8,076 nucleotides of DNA from Nitrospirota bacterium (GCA_021825785.1 JAKAGP010000060.1:1-8076); one strand, 5' to 3'. Counted from the first letter of the stretch, positions 1-6,350 are shown. Numbers and translations are program-made. Notes: generated by a model not told the origin, from the sequence alone.

Positions 1-2
1 TG

Positions 3-125
3 CTTTTCTTTCTTGGCGGGGGAGGAGGCGGCGGTTTTGGTGATGGAGGTTTCGGGGGCGGCGGAAGCTTTGGCGGAGGTGGCGGAGGAGGTTTCGGAGG
101 CGGCGGCGCAAGCGGCGGATGGTGA
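3..125 (+). CDS. TPM-domain (YgcG-like) membrane protein, C-terminal fragment
   Basis: Only the last 40 codons lie in the window, and the gene is cut by the left edge. The frame opens with a hydrophobic LFFL, which looks like the end of a transmembrane helix. A long Gly/Phe/Ser tail follows, and the protein ends in GGGGASGGW before TGA. A hydrophobic segment followed by a glycine-rich tail ending in ASGxW is the usual C-terminus of TPM-domain (PF04536) proteins of the YgcG type. These are commonly encoded beside lemA, as here, with lemA starting 105 bp downstream on the same strand. The catalytic or TPM domain itself is not visible, so the call rests on tail style and neighbour. A DUF2207-type protein, which can also have a glycine-rich tail, is the main alternative. 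The role of TPM proteins is poorly defined; some are linked to envelope or photosystem repair. Confidence 0.65.
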   Translation, partial: LFFLGGGGGGGFGDGGFGGGGSFGGGGGGGFGGGGASGGW

Positions 126-230
126 CCGGCTCCTGCTTTCCAAAGAGGGGATATGTACAAACCGGAATGACAGACATGTTAAAGCTGTTTACAAAACATA
201 CATAGGAACACAAGGAGGTTTCATTTAAAA

Positions 231-806
231 ATGTCCAAAGGTCTGAAAACTGTACTGATAACCCTGGGAGTGATCATTTTGGCGGGGGTCATTATCGCGG
301 GCTCGGTAATATCCGGTTACAACAGGGTGGTAGTAATGGATGAAAATGTAAAGAACCAGTGGGCGCAGGTTGAAACCCAGCTGAAAAGAAGATACGACCT
401 GATACCCAACCTCGTTGAAACTGTAAAAGGCTATGCGGCGCATGAAAAGGGCCTGTTCGAAGACATCGCTGCCGCAAGGACGAAATACTTTCAGGCAAAC
501 ACTCCAAAGGGCAAGATGGATGCCGCAAACCAGATGGAAGCCCCTCTTTCGAGACTTCTGCTTTTACAGGAGCGGTACCCGGAACTGAAAGCCAACGAGA
601 ACTTTCTTAAGCTGCAGGACAGCCTTGAAGGGACTGAGAACAGGATAGCGGTGGCGAGACACCGATACAATGATGCCGTGCTTGCCCTGAACGCTTACAG
701 CCGCACTTTCATGGGCAGGTTCTATGCCGGAATAGCTGGTGTCGGCCCGGCGCAATATTACCAGATCCCTGCAGGACAGTCCGAGGCGCCAAAGGTGAAA
801 TTTTAG
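231..806 (+). CDS. lemA: LemA family membrane protein
   Basis: This is a 191-residue protein with one N-terminal membrane segment (about residues 6-30: a Lys-flanked run of Val/Ile/Leu/Gly) followed by a helical domain facing away from the cytoplasm. LemA (PF04011) hallmarks are clear. YNRVVVMDENVKNQWAQVE follows the membrane segment, then RRYDLIPNLVETVKGYAAHE, and later LKANENFLKLQDSLEGTENR leading into ARHRYNDAV. Length is normal for the family. The start is supported by AAGGAGG at 212-218, 12 nt before ATG, a slightly long spacing. The gene sits between a TPM-type protein and ftsH on the same strand, so co-transcription is likely. LemA's molecular function is not established. Members are membrane-anchored proteins often paired with TPM proteins, and an envelope role is inferred from that pairing only. 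Confidence 0.93.
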   Translation: MSKGLKTVLITLGVIILAGVIIAGSVISGYNRVVVMDENVKNQWAQVETQLKRRYDLIPNLVETVKGYAAHEKGLFEDIAAARTKYFQANTPKGKMDAANQMEAPLSRLLLLQERYPELKANENFLKLQDSLEGTENRIAVARHRYNDAVLALNAYSRTFMGRFYAGIAGVGPAQYYQIPAGQSEAPKVKF

Positions 807-817
807 AGGCCAGGACC

Positions 818-846
818 GTAGGGGCGACCCGACGGGTCGCCCCTAC
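818..846. repeat. Perfect 29-bp palindrome in the lemA-ftsH gap
   Basis: The arms GTAGGGGCGACCCG (818-831) and CGGGTCGCCCCTAC (833-846) are exact reverse complements around one central A (832). Transcribed, this gives a very stable GC-rich hairpin starting 11 nt after the lemA stop. No T-run follows on either strand, so it is not a canonical intrinsic terminator. It could still stabilise the lemA 3' end or reduce read-through into ftsH. The perfect symmetry and GGGGCGACC core resemble REP-like dispersed intergenic palindromes that I recall from many bacterial genomes, but only one copy is visible here. Confidence 0.85.
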
Positions 847-881
847 AGGATCGATTTTGAGACAGGTCTAAGGGATTTCCC

Positions 882-2852
882 TTGCCATGGGGTCCCTTCG
901 ATACTAAAATTCTGAAACAGGCCATGGACGATTCTCCTAAAGATAGGGATCAGAAAGACAAGCTCAGCCAATGGAGATGGGTGATAGCCCTCGTCCTTTT
1001 ATTTCTCCTGCTGTACATTTGGCAGAATTACAATTACAAGGCCAGCCAGCAGGAGCAGCAGACATACAATATTACCTACAGCACATTTCTGAGCCAGCTT
1101 GACTCGGGAAATATCCAGTCGGTCGTCATTCAGGAGCTTACGGTCACGGGGCAGTTCAAACAGGAAACCCAGATCACCCCGGCCGAGGGTGGCAAACCCG
1201 TCAAGACAAAAACCTTCAAGACATTCCTGCCCACGTTCCAGGGGCAGGAATTAATGGACAAGCTGAGTGCGAAGAACGTCACGATAGACGTAAAACCCAA
1301 GGAAAAGACCTCACCGCTTCTTGACCTCCTTTTGGGTATCCTTCCATGGGTGCTCATAATAGGGGTGTGGATGCTCCTTATGAGGCGCACCACCAGACAG
1401 TTCAGCGGCGGGCCCGGGGGGCTTTTTTCATTTGGAGAAAGCAAGGCCAGGCTCTTTGAAGAGGGCAAGACCTCCAAGGTCACGTTCAGGGATGTTGCCG
1501 GGATGGACAACGCCAAGAGGGAACTCCAGGAGATCATAGAGTTCCTTAAGGACCCGTTTAAATACCGCGAAATGGGCGCGAAGGTGCCAAAGGGCCTGCT
1601 CCTTGTCGGCCCGCCCGGCACGGGTAAAACGCTCCTTGCGCGCGCCGTCGCGGGGGAAGCGGGCACCCCTTTTTACAGCATAAGCGCCTCTGAATTCATA
1701 GAAATGTTCGTAGGCGTGGGGGCGGCAAGGGTAAGGGACCTTTTCAAAAAAGCCAAGGCCACACAGCCAAGCATCATATTCATAGACGAGATAGACGCCG
1801 TCGGCCGCACGAGGGGGGCGGGACTGGGCGGCGGGCATGACGAAAGGGAGCAGACCTTAAACCAGCTTTTGGGAGAGATGGACGGGTTCGAGCCGCACGA
1901 GGCGGTTGTCATCATGGCAGCCACAAACAGACCCGATGTGCTTGACCCCGCCCTTTTGAGGCCCGGCCGCTTCGACAGGCATATAGTCGTAGACAGACCG
2001 GGGCTGAAAGAGAGGAAGGCCATTCTTGAGATCCACGTGAGAGGCAAGAAACTGGACCCGGATGTCGATCTTGAGAAGGTCGCCAGAGGCACCCCGGGGA
2101 TGACCGGGGCGGACCTGGAGAACCTGGCGAACGAAGCAGCGCTCATCGCCATCAGGCACGGCAAAAAGCAGGTGTATATGAAAGATTTTGATGAGGCCAG
2201 GGACATCCTGCTGATGGGCGCCGTCCGGGAGGAGACCATAAGCGACCTTGAAAAGCGCATCACGGCTTACCATGAATCCGGCCATGCGATAGTGGCCTCG
2301 GAGCTTCCAGGCGCGGACCCCATACATAAGGTAAGCATCGTGCCCAGAGGAATGGCAATGGGCGTTACCCAGCTTTTGCCGGAGGAGGACAGGCATTATT
2401 ATCCGCGTACCTATCTTCTGGACAAGCTTGCCGTGGCCCTGGGAGGCAGGGTGGCGGAAAAAATTGCCTTCAACGATATCAGCACCGGCGCGCAGAACGA
2501 TCTGAAGGAGGCCACCGCACTGGCCGAAAAGATGGTCGCTCAATGGGGAATGAGCGACAAGGTTGGCCCGGTGAACTTGGGAAGGGGAGAGGAGCACCCG
2601 TTTCTCGGGCGTGAGCTTGCCCAGCCGAAACGTTACAGCGAAGGCATGGCATGGCTTATGGACCAGGAGATAAGGAAACTGATAGAGGAGGCCCAGGACA
2701 GGGCTGAAGACGTATTAAAGACAAGAAGAGATGCCCTCGACAGGCTGGCCCAGGAACTCATAAAGGAAGAGTCCCTGGACCGCGAGCAGATAGAAAAAAT
2801 AATAGGCCCGCCGAAATCAAAACAGAAACCGGGGTCGCAGCCCCAAATGTAA
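882..2852 (+). CDS. ftsH: ATP-dependent zinc metalloprotease FtsH
   Basis: FtsH is a membrane-anchored AAA+ hexameric protease that degrades misassembled membrane proteins and short-lived regulators. Numbering from the TTG at 882, TM1 is about residues 33-47, a periplasmic domain follows, and TM2 is about 149-167. The Walker A motif GPPGTGKT is at 243-250 and Walker B IIFIDEID at 298-305. The second region of homology is at 349-366, with arginine fingers R363 and R366. The zinc site is HESGH at 464-468, with the likely third ligand D540 in GAQND. All catalytic parts are intact and the length is normal. The start is uncertain. TTG at 882 has AAGGGA (870-875) at 6-nt spacing, whereas ATG at 924 (642 aa) has only a weak CAGG next to it. 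The first 14 residues are not part of any family motif. The C-terminus is a short Lys/Pro/Gln tail. The gene lies 75 bp after lemA, across the palindrome. Confidence 0.97.
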   Translation: MPWGPFDTKILKQAMDDSPKDRDQKDKLSQWRWVIALVLLFLLLYIWQNYNYKASQQEQQTYNITYSTFLSQLDSGNIQSVVIQELTVTGQFKQETQITPAEGGKPVKTKTFKTFLPTFQGQELMDKLSAKNVTIDVKPKEKTSPLLDLLLGILPWVLIIGVWMLLMRRTTRQFSGGPGGLFSFGESKARLFEEGKTSKVTFRDVAGMDNAKRELQEIIEFLKDPFKYREMGAKVPKGLLLVGPPGTGKTLLARAVAGEAGTPFYSISASEFIEMFVGVGAARVRDLFKKAKATQPSIIFIDEIDAVGRTRGAGLGGGHDEREQTLNQLLGEMDGFEPHEAVVIMAATNRPDVLDPALLRPGRFDRHIVVDRPGLKERKAILEIHVRGKKLDPDVDLEKVARGTPGMTGADLENLANEAALIAIRHGKKQVYMKDFDEARDILLMGAVREETISDLEKRITAYHESGHAIVASELPGADPIHKVSIVPRGMAMGVTQLLPEEDRHYYPRTYLLDKLAVALGGRVAEKIAFNDISTGAQNDLKEATALAEKMVAQWGMSDKVGPVNLGRGEEHPFLGRELAQPKRYSEGMAWLMDQEIRKLIEEAQDRAEDVLKTRRDALDRLAQELIKEESLDREQIEKIIGPPKSKQKPGSQPQM

Positions 2853-2864
2853 AGGGAGAAAAAC

Positions 2865-3035
2865 CTAAATCGCGGTCTCGCCGGTCTCGCCTGTCCTTAT
2901 CCTGATTGCGTCGTCCATTGAGGAAACGAATATCTTCCTATCGCCTATTTCTCCGGTACGCACGGCTTCCCGAATGGCATTGATTATCTTTTCAGCCTCG
3001 GTCTCTTTTACTATTAGTTCGACCTGTTTCTCCAT
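2865..3035 (-). CDS. Half-size P-II (GlnB-like) protein, C-terminal half only
   Basis: A 56-residue ORF runs from ATG (3035) to TAG (2865). It aligns with the last half of P-II signal proteins: MEKQVELIVKETEAEKIINA corresponds to the third beta strand and second helix. Then come TGEIGDRKIF (TGKIGDGKIF in typical GlnB), the IRIRTGE nucleotide-binding motif and the usual terminal AI. Lys34, Arg45 and Arg47 match the P-II residues that contact ATP phosphates. The Gly before that Lys is replaced by Arg33. The first beta-alpha-beta unit and the T-loop with its modification Tyr are absent. An in-frame TAG 24 nt upstream of the start closes off any extension. CAAAGG at 3045-3050 gives a fair ribosome site at 9 nt. 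It converges on ftsH with 12 bp between stop codons and diverges from the tetraheme cytochrome. It may be a decayed glnB remnant, but the frame is intact and motif residues are kept, so a small expressed protein is possible. Role unknown. Confidence 0.72.
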   Translation of the reverse strand: MEKQVELIVKETEAEKIINAIREAVRTGEIGDRKIFVSSMDDAIRIRTGETGETAI

Positions 3036-3057
3036 TGTGGTATGCCTTTGTTCATAG

Positions 3058-3066
3058 TGCTAAAAT
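3058..3066 (+). promoter_or_regulatory. Possible extended -10 promoter for the tetraheme cytochrome
   Basis: TGCTAAAAT fits an extended -10 element (TGnTAAAAT). The only -35-like hexamer, TTGTGG at 3035-3040, is 20 bp away, which is long. A start near 3073 would fall in the loop of the adjoining inverted repeat. This is a weak prediction from sequence alone. Confidence 0.25.
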
Positions 3067-3082
3067 AGGTCACGCCTATTTT
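3062..3082. promoter_or_regulatory. AT-rich dyad between divergent genes, candidate operator
   Basis: AAAATAGG (3062-3069) and CCTATTTT (3075-3082) are perfect inverted repeats separated by TCACG. The dyad lies in the 78-bp gap between the divergent half-P-II gene and the tetraheme cytochrome. It overlaps the possible -10 of the latter and lies 32 nt before its start codon. The position and symmetry suit a dimeric regulator. It could also form an 8-bp RNA hairpin in the cytochrome leader. Which regulator binds cannot be told from the sequence. Confidence 0.5.
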
Positions 3083-3113
3083 CGGTATAGAAACTTAAAA
3101 TGGGAGGCTGCAA

Positions 3114-4319
3114 ATGAGAAAAAGCATACTTGTGATTATCGCGGCATACCTGCTCATTTTGATTTCACCCGTTTTTGTCCATGCGCTTCCTGAGGACCCG
3201 GCAAAAGGAGGGCTGCTTCTTGCCGGCAAGGGATGTTTGAAATGCCATTCCATTAAAGGCGTGGGAGGGACCATCGGGCCCGACCTGGGCGTGGTGGACC
3301 TTGGAGACACCGGGCTGGACCTTGCAGCGAAGATGTGGAACCACACTCCCGCCATGATCGAAGGAATGAAAAAAGCCGGCATTGTGAAACCAACGCTTAC
3401 AGCAGAGGAGTTCTCCCAAATAACGGCATATCTTTATTTTCTCAGATTTAAAGATGTACCGGGCAATGCGAACGCAGGCAGGTATTTATTCGGACTGAAG
3501 GGGTGCTCCTCATGTCATCCCGTTTCGGGCAAAGGCAGGGAAGGCGAACGGGCGCTGGATGATTTTCCCCGGAACATATCGCCGGTCTTTCTTAGCCAGG
3601 CGATATGGAACCACAGCCTGCAGATGATGGCGCAAATGCTCAGGGCCGGAAGACAATGGCCCACTTTCGATGGCACGGAGATGATGGACATTCTGGCATT
3701 TATCAGGAGTTACGCCAAAGGCCAGGAGGAACCGGCCTTAAGCAGGCCGGGCAACCCGGTTGAGGGCAGGCGGATTTTCGAAAAAAAGGAATGCGTCAGC
3801 TGCCATTCTGTTTTTGGTGAAGGCCCGGCGGGAGGGATCGATCTGGGCAGGCGGGCAGAAGCTTTTTATAAAAGCCCTACCCAGATAGCCTCCGATATGT
3901 GGAACAATGCGCCGGAAATGCTTCTGGTGCGAATAGCCCGGAGCCAGATAACAATGCCCAGGTTCACCTCAAATGAAATGGCCGATGTTTTGGCTTATCT
4001 TTATTCTTTGCATTATGTTGGCGGGCCCGGAAACGCGGAAAAAGGGGAGGCGCTCTTTTCGAAACTCCGGTGCTCACAATGCCATCGGGTGGGAGGCAAA
4101 GGCGGAAAACTGATCTATATAGATCTTTCGAAATTGCAGAACCAGGACCCCTCGGAGATCGTCGCCGATATATGGGACCATAGCATGCAAATGAGAAAGC
4201 TGATGGGCATAAAAGGCATCCCGTGGCCCCAGCTCAAAAAAGGAGACATGGCTGACCTCGTTCAATATATCCGGAACCCGCAGAACAAAAAGAAACAGGA
4301 AGGGAAGGGGAAAAATTAA
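3114..4319 (+). CDS. Exported tetraheme c-type cytochrome with four tandem monoheme domains
   Basis: The 401-residue precursor has a Sec signal peptide (hydrophobic residues 5-22, likely cleavage after VHA, residue 24). Four CxxCH haem sites follow at residues 41-45 (CLKCH), 131-135 (CSSCH), 227-231 (CVSCH) and 320-324 (CSQCH), spaced 90-96 residues apart. Each repeat carries W[ND][HN]xxxM, with Trp 30-32 and Met 36-38 residues after the haem His: WNHTPAM (75-81), WNHSLQM (165-171), WNNAPEM (263-269) and WDHSMQM (354-360). This Met is a good candidate sixth haem ligand. Repeats 1 and 3 end in a clear AYLYxL helix. The fold is four class-I-like cytochrome c domains in a row, which suggests a periplasmic electron wire or carrier. 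Its redox partners are unknown. GGGAGG (3102-3107) at 6 nt supports the ATG. The Lys-rich C-terminal tail may help docking. No named homologue is recognised. Confidence 0.92.
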   Translation: MRKSILVIIAAYLLILISPVFVHALPEDPAKGGLLLAGKGCLKCHSIKGVGGTIGPDLGVVDLGDTGLDLAAKMWNHTPAMIEGMKKAGIVKPTLTAEEFSQITAYLYFLRFKDVPGNANAGRYLFGLKGCSSCHPVSGKGREGERALDDFPRNISPVFLSQAIWNHSLQMMAQMLRAGRQWPTFDGTEMMDILAFIRSYAKGQEEPALSRPGNPVEGRRIFEKKECVSCHSVFGEGPAGGIDLGRRAEAFYKSPTQIASDMWNNAPEMLLVRIARSQITMPRFTSNEMADVLAYLYSLHYVGGPGNAEKGEALFSKLRCSQCHRVGGKGGKLIYIDLSKLQNQDPSEIVADIWDHSMQMRKLMGIKGIPWPQLKKGDMADLVQYIRNPQNKKKQEGKGKN

Positions 4320-4321
4320 AA

Positions 4322-5767
4322 TCAGATGAGCTTCAGGGCCATTAGCCTTGGCTCCGTCATCTCCTCGATGGTGTATCTCACGCCCTCCCTGCCGGAGCCG
4401 GACTGCTTGACCCCGCCATAGGGCATATGGTCCACCCTGTAAGTGGGTACGTCGTTTATGATCACGCCTCCCGTCTGGAGGGTCTCGAAAGCCGTGAAGG
4501 CATTTTTGAGGGTTGATGTGAAGACCCCCGTCTGAAGCCCGTAAACCGAATCGTTAATACTCTTGAGCCCCTCTTCGAAACTGTCTACCGGGGTAACAGT
4601 TACCACGGGCGCGAAGACCTCCATGCAGCTAAGCTTCATTTTGGCAGTGGCATCCAGCACTACTGTGGGTTCGTAAAAAGCGTCTGCCCTTTTGCCTCCG
4701 GTTACAGCCTTTGCGCCCAGCGCCAGCGCCTCATCCACCCAGGAGGCGACTCTTGCCAGGTTGTCCTCATCTATCATCGGCCCTATCTGAACGCTCTCAT
4801 CCATGGGGTTTCCCATTTTTAAGGATTTTACTCCGGAGACAAAACGGTCCAAAAAGATATCGTGGATCTTGCGGTGCGCGTAGATCCTCTGGACCGAAAT
4901 GCAGACCTGCCCAGCATAGGAATATGCCCCGGCGATCGTGCGGCTTACCGCGTTGTCAAGGTCGCAGTCCTCATCCAGGAGCACGCCGGCATTTCCGCCT
5001 AGCTCCAGTATCACTTTTTTATCATACGCAAGCCGTTTCAAACTCCAACCCACGGTCGCGCTGCCCGTAAAGGAAAGTACCTTTACACGGGGGTCGGTCA
5101 CGGCCGGCTCTATCGTCTTTCCCCCGGCTGGCAGAACGCTCATGCAACCCTCCGGCAGACCCGCCTCCATCAGGATTTCTCCAAGAAACAGCGCCGACAA
5201 AGGCGTCTTCGATGCGGGCTTGATTATCACCGGGTTTCCCGACGCGATGGCCGGGGCGACCTTGTGCGCCACAAGATTGAGAGGGAAATTGAACGGGGTG
5301 ATGCCCAGGACGGTCCCTGCCGGAAATCTTCTTGTTATTCCCCATCGGCCTTCCGAGGCCGCGTTTCTGTCCAGGGCAATTACTTCGCCATTAAAACCCC
5401 TCGCGGCTTCTTCTGACGCTATCCGGAAGGTAAGGGAGGCCCGCTCGGCCTCTACCCTTGATTCCAGTATAGGTTTTCCGTTTTCAAGCGTTATTGTCCG
5501 GGCCAGTTCTTCTTTTTTTGCAAGGAGGATGTCGGAGGCCTTTTGCAGAATGGCGGTTTTCTTATGAGAGGGCAGCGATGCCATTACGGGCGCGGCGTTT
5601 TCCGCCATCCTTAAGGCCTCTTCGATCTGGTCAGGCCCGGCCTGGCAGACCTCCGTTAACGGCTGATTATTATAGGGATTGATGACCGGGAGCTTTTTTA
5701 TTGTTTCCGTCTCTATCCATTTTCCGCCAAGCAGAAGCGGCTGTATCTTTTTGCCTGTTATATCCAT
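4322..5767 (-). CDS. NAD(P)-dependent aldehyde dehydrogenase (lactaldehyde/GapN-like)
   Basis: This 481-residue ALDH-superfamily enzyme oxidises an aldehyde to the acid using NAD(P)+, probably in the cytoplasm because no signal peptide is present. N160 (PFNFPLN) forms the oxyanion site, K183 (IIKPASKT) contacts the cofactor, FTGSATVG lies at 233-240, the general base is E255 (LELGGN) and the nucleophile is C289 (GQVCIS). E255 and C289 are 34 residues apart, as is usual. The YAGQVCISVQRI context and the ending REGVRYTIEEMTEPRLM place it in my judgement near lactaldehyde/GapN-like dehydrogenases (ALDH family 21 group), but the substrate is not settled. No Shine-Dalgarno precedes the ATG at 5767. 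A promoter-like pair ends 6 nt before it, so the mRNA may be leaderless. The stop is 2 bp from the tetraheme cytochrome stop, with no terminator visible between them. Confidence 0.93.
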   Translation of the reverse strand: MDITGKKIQPLLLGGKWIETETIKKLPVINPYNNQPLTEVCQAGPDQIEEALRMAENAAPVMASLPSHKKTAILQKASDILLAKKEELARTITLENGKPILESRVEAERASLTFRIASEEAARGFNGEVIALDRNAASEGRWGITRRFPAGTVLGITPFNFPLNLVAHKVAPAIASGNPVIIKPASKTPLSALFLGEILMEAGLPEGCMSVLPAGGKTIEPAVTDPRVKVLSFTGSATVGWSLKRLAYDKKVILELGGNAGVLLDEDCDLDNAVSRTIAGAYSYAGQVCISVQRIYAHRKIHDIFLDRFVSGVKSLKMGNPMDESVQIGPMIDEDNLARVASWVDEALALGAKAVTGGKRADAFYEPTVVLDATAKMKLSCMEVFAPVVTVTPVDSFEEGLKSINDSVYGLQTGVFTSTLKNAFTAFETLQTGGVIINDVPTYRVDHMPYGGVKQSGSGREGVRYTIEEMTEPRLMALKLI

Positions 5768-5773
5768 ATCAAA

Positions 5774-5802
5774 ATTAAATCACAGAGCGGGACCGAATTC
5801 AA
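5774..5802 (-). promoter_or_regulatory. Predicted promoter of the aldehyde dehydrogenase gene
   Basis: On the minus strand TTGAAT (5797-5802) and TTTAAT (5774-5779) are 17 bp apart, a sigma-70-type pair with a good -35 and a fair -10. Initiation about 7 nt after the -10 would fall on the A of the ATG at 5767. That agrees with the absence of a ribosome-binding site and predicts a leaderless transcript. Confidence 0.5.
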
Positions 5803-5803
5803 G

Positions 5804-5859
5804 AAAAGATGATCTGCTTGCGGAGTGCCCCCTCCTATTCATCGTTTAAAAGATGATCT
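5804..5859. promoter_or_regulatory. Two 12-bp direct repeats upstream of the ALDH promoter
   Basis: AAAAGATGATCT occurs exactly at 5804-5815 and 5848-5859 on the plus strand, 44 bp apart. The core AGATGATCT is a palindrome around the central G. The first copy sits one base upstream of the predicted -35. With a start at 5767 the copies centre at about -42.5 and -86.5, which are typical activator positions on the same DNA face. The bound regulator is unknown. Confidence 0.5.
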
Positions 5860-5913
5860 ATGGGTAGGTGGACGTACCTCTTACCTGGGGAATTGTGTCA
5901 AACAGAAGGAGAG

Positions 5914-5957
5914 GGCGGAGGATTCCTTGCTTCTTGCCTTTCTAAATCCACTCCGCC
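5914..5957. terminator. Hairpin after the second c6-like cytochrome gene
   Basis: GGCGGAG (5914-5920) pairs with CTCCGCC (5951-5957). After a 2-nt bulge an inner GATT/AATC adds four pairs around a long loop. Read on the plus strand, seven Ts (5958-5964) follow, which is terminator-like, yet no plus-strand gene precedes it. Read on the minus strand it lies 32 nt after the cytochrome stop and is followed only by a pyrimidine-rich stretch. A 3'-end hairpin for the cytochrome transcript is the likely role. A related copy lies at 6351-6396. Confidence 0.45.
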
Positions 5958-5989
5958 TTTTTTTATTTGTAAGTTTTGAGCCGGTTTTC

Positions 5990-6307
5990 TTATTTGAAAG
6001 TTTTCATTATGTAACTGGCTATTGCTTTTGCCTGCGAGTCCGGTATCTTTTCCTTGCTGAACGTCGGCATTCCGGGGCCCGGATGCCTCATTTTACCGAC
6101 GATGTCTTTTGCCGTCTTCACACCGTGCTTCTTAAGGTCTTTTTTGTGAAGCGTATATTCGGGGTTGTCCATATTGCCCCCATTGGCATGGCAGCTGGCG
6201 CAATTTTTCTGAAACAGGGCCTTACCGGAGGGACCTTTCGCAAAAGCCGCGGACGGCAATGCAATTGCCGCAATTAAAGCGAACATGACAGGCACAGGGA
6301 TCTTCAC
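5990..6307 (-). CDS. c6-like monoheme cytochrome c, copy A (GTG start)
   Basis: The 105-residue precursor has a signal peptide (1-23, ending AFA) and a mature protein of about 82 residues. The haem site is CASCH at 36-40, followed by the NGGN stretch seen in c6/c553 cytochromes. The probable sixth ligand is M80 in GPGMPTF, and the protein ends in the helix SYIMKTFK. It should carry electrons singly in the periplasm. The start is chosen as GTG at 6307 because AAGGAG lies 7 nt upstream and the length then equals the paralogue. A longer reading from ATG at 6394 would add 29 basic residues encoded by the duplicated hairpin region and is unlikely. By hand count it is 72/105 (about 69%) identical to copy B. 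It lies 113 nt after copy B with no clear promoter of its own, so co-transcription is likely. Confidence 0.9.
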   Translation of the reverse strand: MKIPVPVMFALIAAIALPSAAFAKGPSGKALFQKNCASCHANGGNMDNPEYTLHKKDLKKHGVKTAKDIVGKMRHPGPGMPTFSKEKIPDSQAKAIASYIMKTFK

Positions 6308-6350
6308 TTTTTTTCTCCTTTTTCTTAATCCAGTTATAAACAGATAGAGC

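Noticed and set aside
13..228. 71-codon plus-strand ORF rich in Ala, Glu and Val at the left edge
   Set aside because: It is an out-of-frame reading of the Gly-rich repeat of the TPM-like protein and has no start signal.
1130..2597. Several minus-strand ORFs of 136-246 codons across ftsH
   Set aside because: They lie wholly antisense to a clearly conserved protease gene, overlap each other, and show no recognisable domain. They are typical shadows of GC-rich coding sequence.
3036..3113. Cyclic-di-GMP (GEMM) riboswitch before the tetraheme cytochrome
   Set aside because: These often precede cytochrome genes, but the gap is only 78 bp and shows none of the conserved core sequence.
3036..3113. 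Missing N-terminal half of the P-II gene in another frame
   Set aside because: No P-II N-terminal motif can be read on the minus strand here, and an in-frame TAG precedes the ATG. The space before the cytochrome gene is too short.
4711..5567. Plus-strand ORFs opposite the aldehyde dehydrogenase
   Set aside because: They are antisense to a gene with all catalytic motifs intact, and their products are Arg/Ser/Pro-rich with no domain.
5780..5842. 20-codon minus-strand ORF just upstream of the aldehyde dehydrogenase
   Set aside because: It has no ribosome site, runs through the predicted promoter, and shows no conserved-looking feature.
5863..5890. Imperfect GGTAGGT/ACCT..TACC inverted repeat in the ALDH upstream gap
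   Set aside because: The pairing needs a bulge, there is no second copy, and it matches no known RNA element.
5825..6277. 150-codon plus-strand ORF spanning the ALDH upstream gap and cytochrome copy A
   Set aside because: More than half is antisense to the cytochrome and the rest reads through the repeats and hairpin. No ribosome site was seen.
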